Source: Antennarius striatus
Lineage: Eukaryota; Chordata; Actinopteri; Lophiiformes; Antennariidae
Assembly: GCF_040054535.1 (NCBI RefSeq)
Contig: NC_090794.1
Span: forward strand, 5,299,501-5,363,500
Reading direction: 5' to 3'
Length of the DNA: 64,000 nucleotides
In this document: piece after piece, positions 62,879 through 64,000 of the stretch
Layout of the letters: the number at the start of each line of letters is the position of its first letter
How positions within the stretch are numbered: the stretch's first letter is position 1
The notes under the pieces: model-generated
The model's input: the letters and a program-made list of their open reading frames with translations, nothing else
The model's database searches: none
What the model was told of the DNA's origin: nothing
Translations under genes and position numbers: made by a program

Positions 62879-64000
62879 GTAATTAAACACTTTTTTTTCT
62901 AACATCTGATGATTACAACACTCTGACCTCTGTAGCACAGACAGGAAGGCCTGTAATCTAAGCAGTACTGAAGAACTTGCGCGATTTTTATAATTTATGT
63001 AGTACTCCACTGATCAGACCTTTCTGGCAGAAGCAGCTGCTTGAATAAAAAACATACTGTATAGTGGATGTCAAGAACTTGAGAAAGACCTGTAAGCAGT
63101 CTAAGATGAACAGAAGTTTAATAGATTAATTTGACCCTTGGGTCTGATGGACTTGCCTGGTTTTTACCTCCACTTTAAGTACATTTATTGTGGTTTCCAT
63201 CTTGAGGTTTATATCCAGAGGTTGCCTGCTTTGTTGGCAGCAATTGATATTGAGATGTGATCTATCTATAGCAGTAGGAGATGAAATTCTGATCCAGTGT
63301 GACAATTGAAGGAACTAAATTTGAAAATCTGCCATCTGAGCTAACAACCAAAATCAAACATGCATACATGACATCATATTTACATCAGCTGGTCCTCAGA
63401 CGGCCATATGCCATCGACTGTCTCACGCTGACATGTGTGCAAACACAGAAAGACATATGTGTGACTAAATGACACAAACGCACTGACTTGTTGTTTGTGA
63501 TTCATTCCCCAATCACTCTAGCAGATGGACCGCTGAACCGACTCTAAAAACAGCAATAGCCACTGTCCACATGCAGGAGATGCAGGAGGACAGGGTGGCC
63601 TGTGGTCACACATTGACGCTCTGACAACAGAAAGCACTATTTTAAACAAGCTCACTTTAAATAATGCTTCTCCAAAGCCTGTTTGCTTTGTTAAAGAATC
63701 CCTTGTGTGTTTTCAGAAGGTGATCATTTCTCGCAGTCACAGTTCCCTGTGCCTCCAGATGAAATTGCACTCCTTGTGTATTAGCACTGCAGTTAATCCA
63801 TTTAGTGGTTTTGTTTTAATCATGGCCACACCAATATCCTACGTAACCTTGGGTCCATGTTTCTATAACGGTCAAGTGCAATCTTTCCTATCTTCCTCAA
63901 ACTTGTCATTATCCCTGCTACAGAGGCAAATTTTTGTGTTGTCTTTTTATTTTCTTATGAACTTATGAATCTGCTAATGTTTTCTGCTCTTGAAGCTCTT
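62879..64000 (+). other. afdn: afdn intron 5 (partial)
   Basis: Begins with a GT donor after 62878. The next expected exon (starting near GTLRIYADSLKP in human afadin) is not present before the window ends. No other feature seen. Confidence 0.7.

Overview
This window looks like nuclear DNA of a ray-finned fish, probably a spiny-rayed teleost. Protein genes are split into short exons with ordinary GT-AG introns. Dinucleotide microsatellites are very dense, and the interspersed repeats (non-LTR retrotransposon ends, a Tc1/mariner remnant, tRNA-derived SINEs, a TIR-bearing MITE) are of kinds familiar from fish genomes. I saw nothing prokaryotic, no CRISPR array and no retroviral or other capsid-bearing element.

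Four protein genes could be assembled exon by exon with reading frame kept across every junction. esco2 (minus strand, about 5.9 to 0.3 kb; 14 coding exons, 639 aa) encodes the cohesin acetyltransferase. ccdc25 (plus, 6.6 to 9.3 kb; 9 exons, 207 aa) lies head to head with it across a short shared promoter region. unc93a (minus, 19.9 to 14.4 kb; 8 exons, 464 aa) encodes an MFS-like membrane protein. afdn, for afadin (plus, from 41.9 kb and running off the right edge), shows its first five coding exons, 243 codons, split by a 19.3 kb first intron. esco2 and ccdc25 are neighbours in human 8p21, and UNC93A and AFDN both lie in human 6q27, so two ancestral blocks meet between about 10 and 14 kb.

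The stretch from 11 to 17.6 kb is the most unusual. It holds one tRNA-Ala and three intact tRNA-Asp genes, two of them facing each other inside an unc93a intron. It also holds one decayed tRNA-Asp and five copies of a roughly 96-bp tRNA-like element. That element has a consensus-quality pol III A box on one strand, a B box on the other, closing acceptor-like ends and, in most copies, a T run immediately after it. These pieces sit in direct and inverted segmental duplications together with fragments of a Tc1/mariner transposon.

From 20 to 41.7 kb I find no convincing gene: there are long AC, TC, AT and GA tracts, non-LTR retrotransposon 3-prime fragments, a repeated 0.4 kb element (one copy carrying a 42-bp-arm hairpin) and one weak trace of decayed coding sequence near 26.3 to 27.3 kb. 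The afdn first intron holds further microsatellites, a SINE, LINE ends and a 477-bp MITE only 0.28 kb before exon 2. The four genes act in unrelated processes (sister-chromatid cohesion, a DUF814/NFACT-R coiled-coil protein, membrane transport, adherens junctions). Only esco2/ccdc25 look likely to share regulation.
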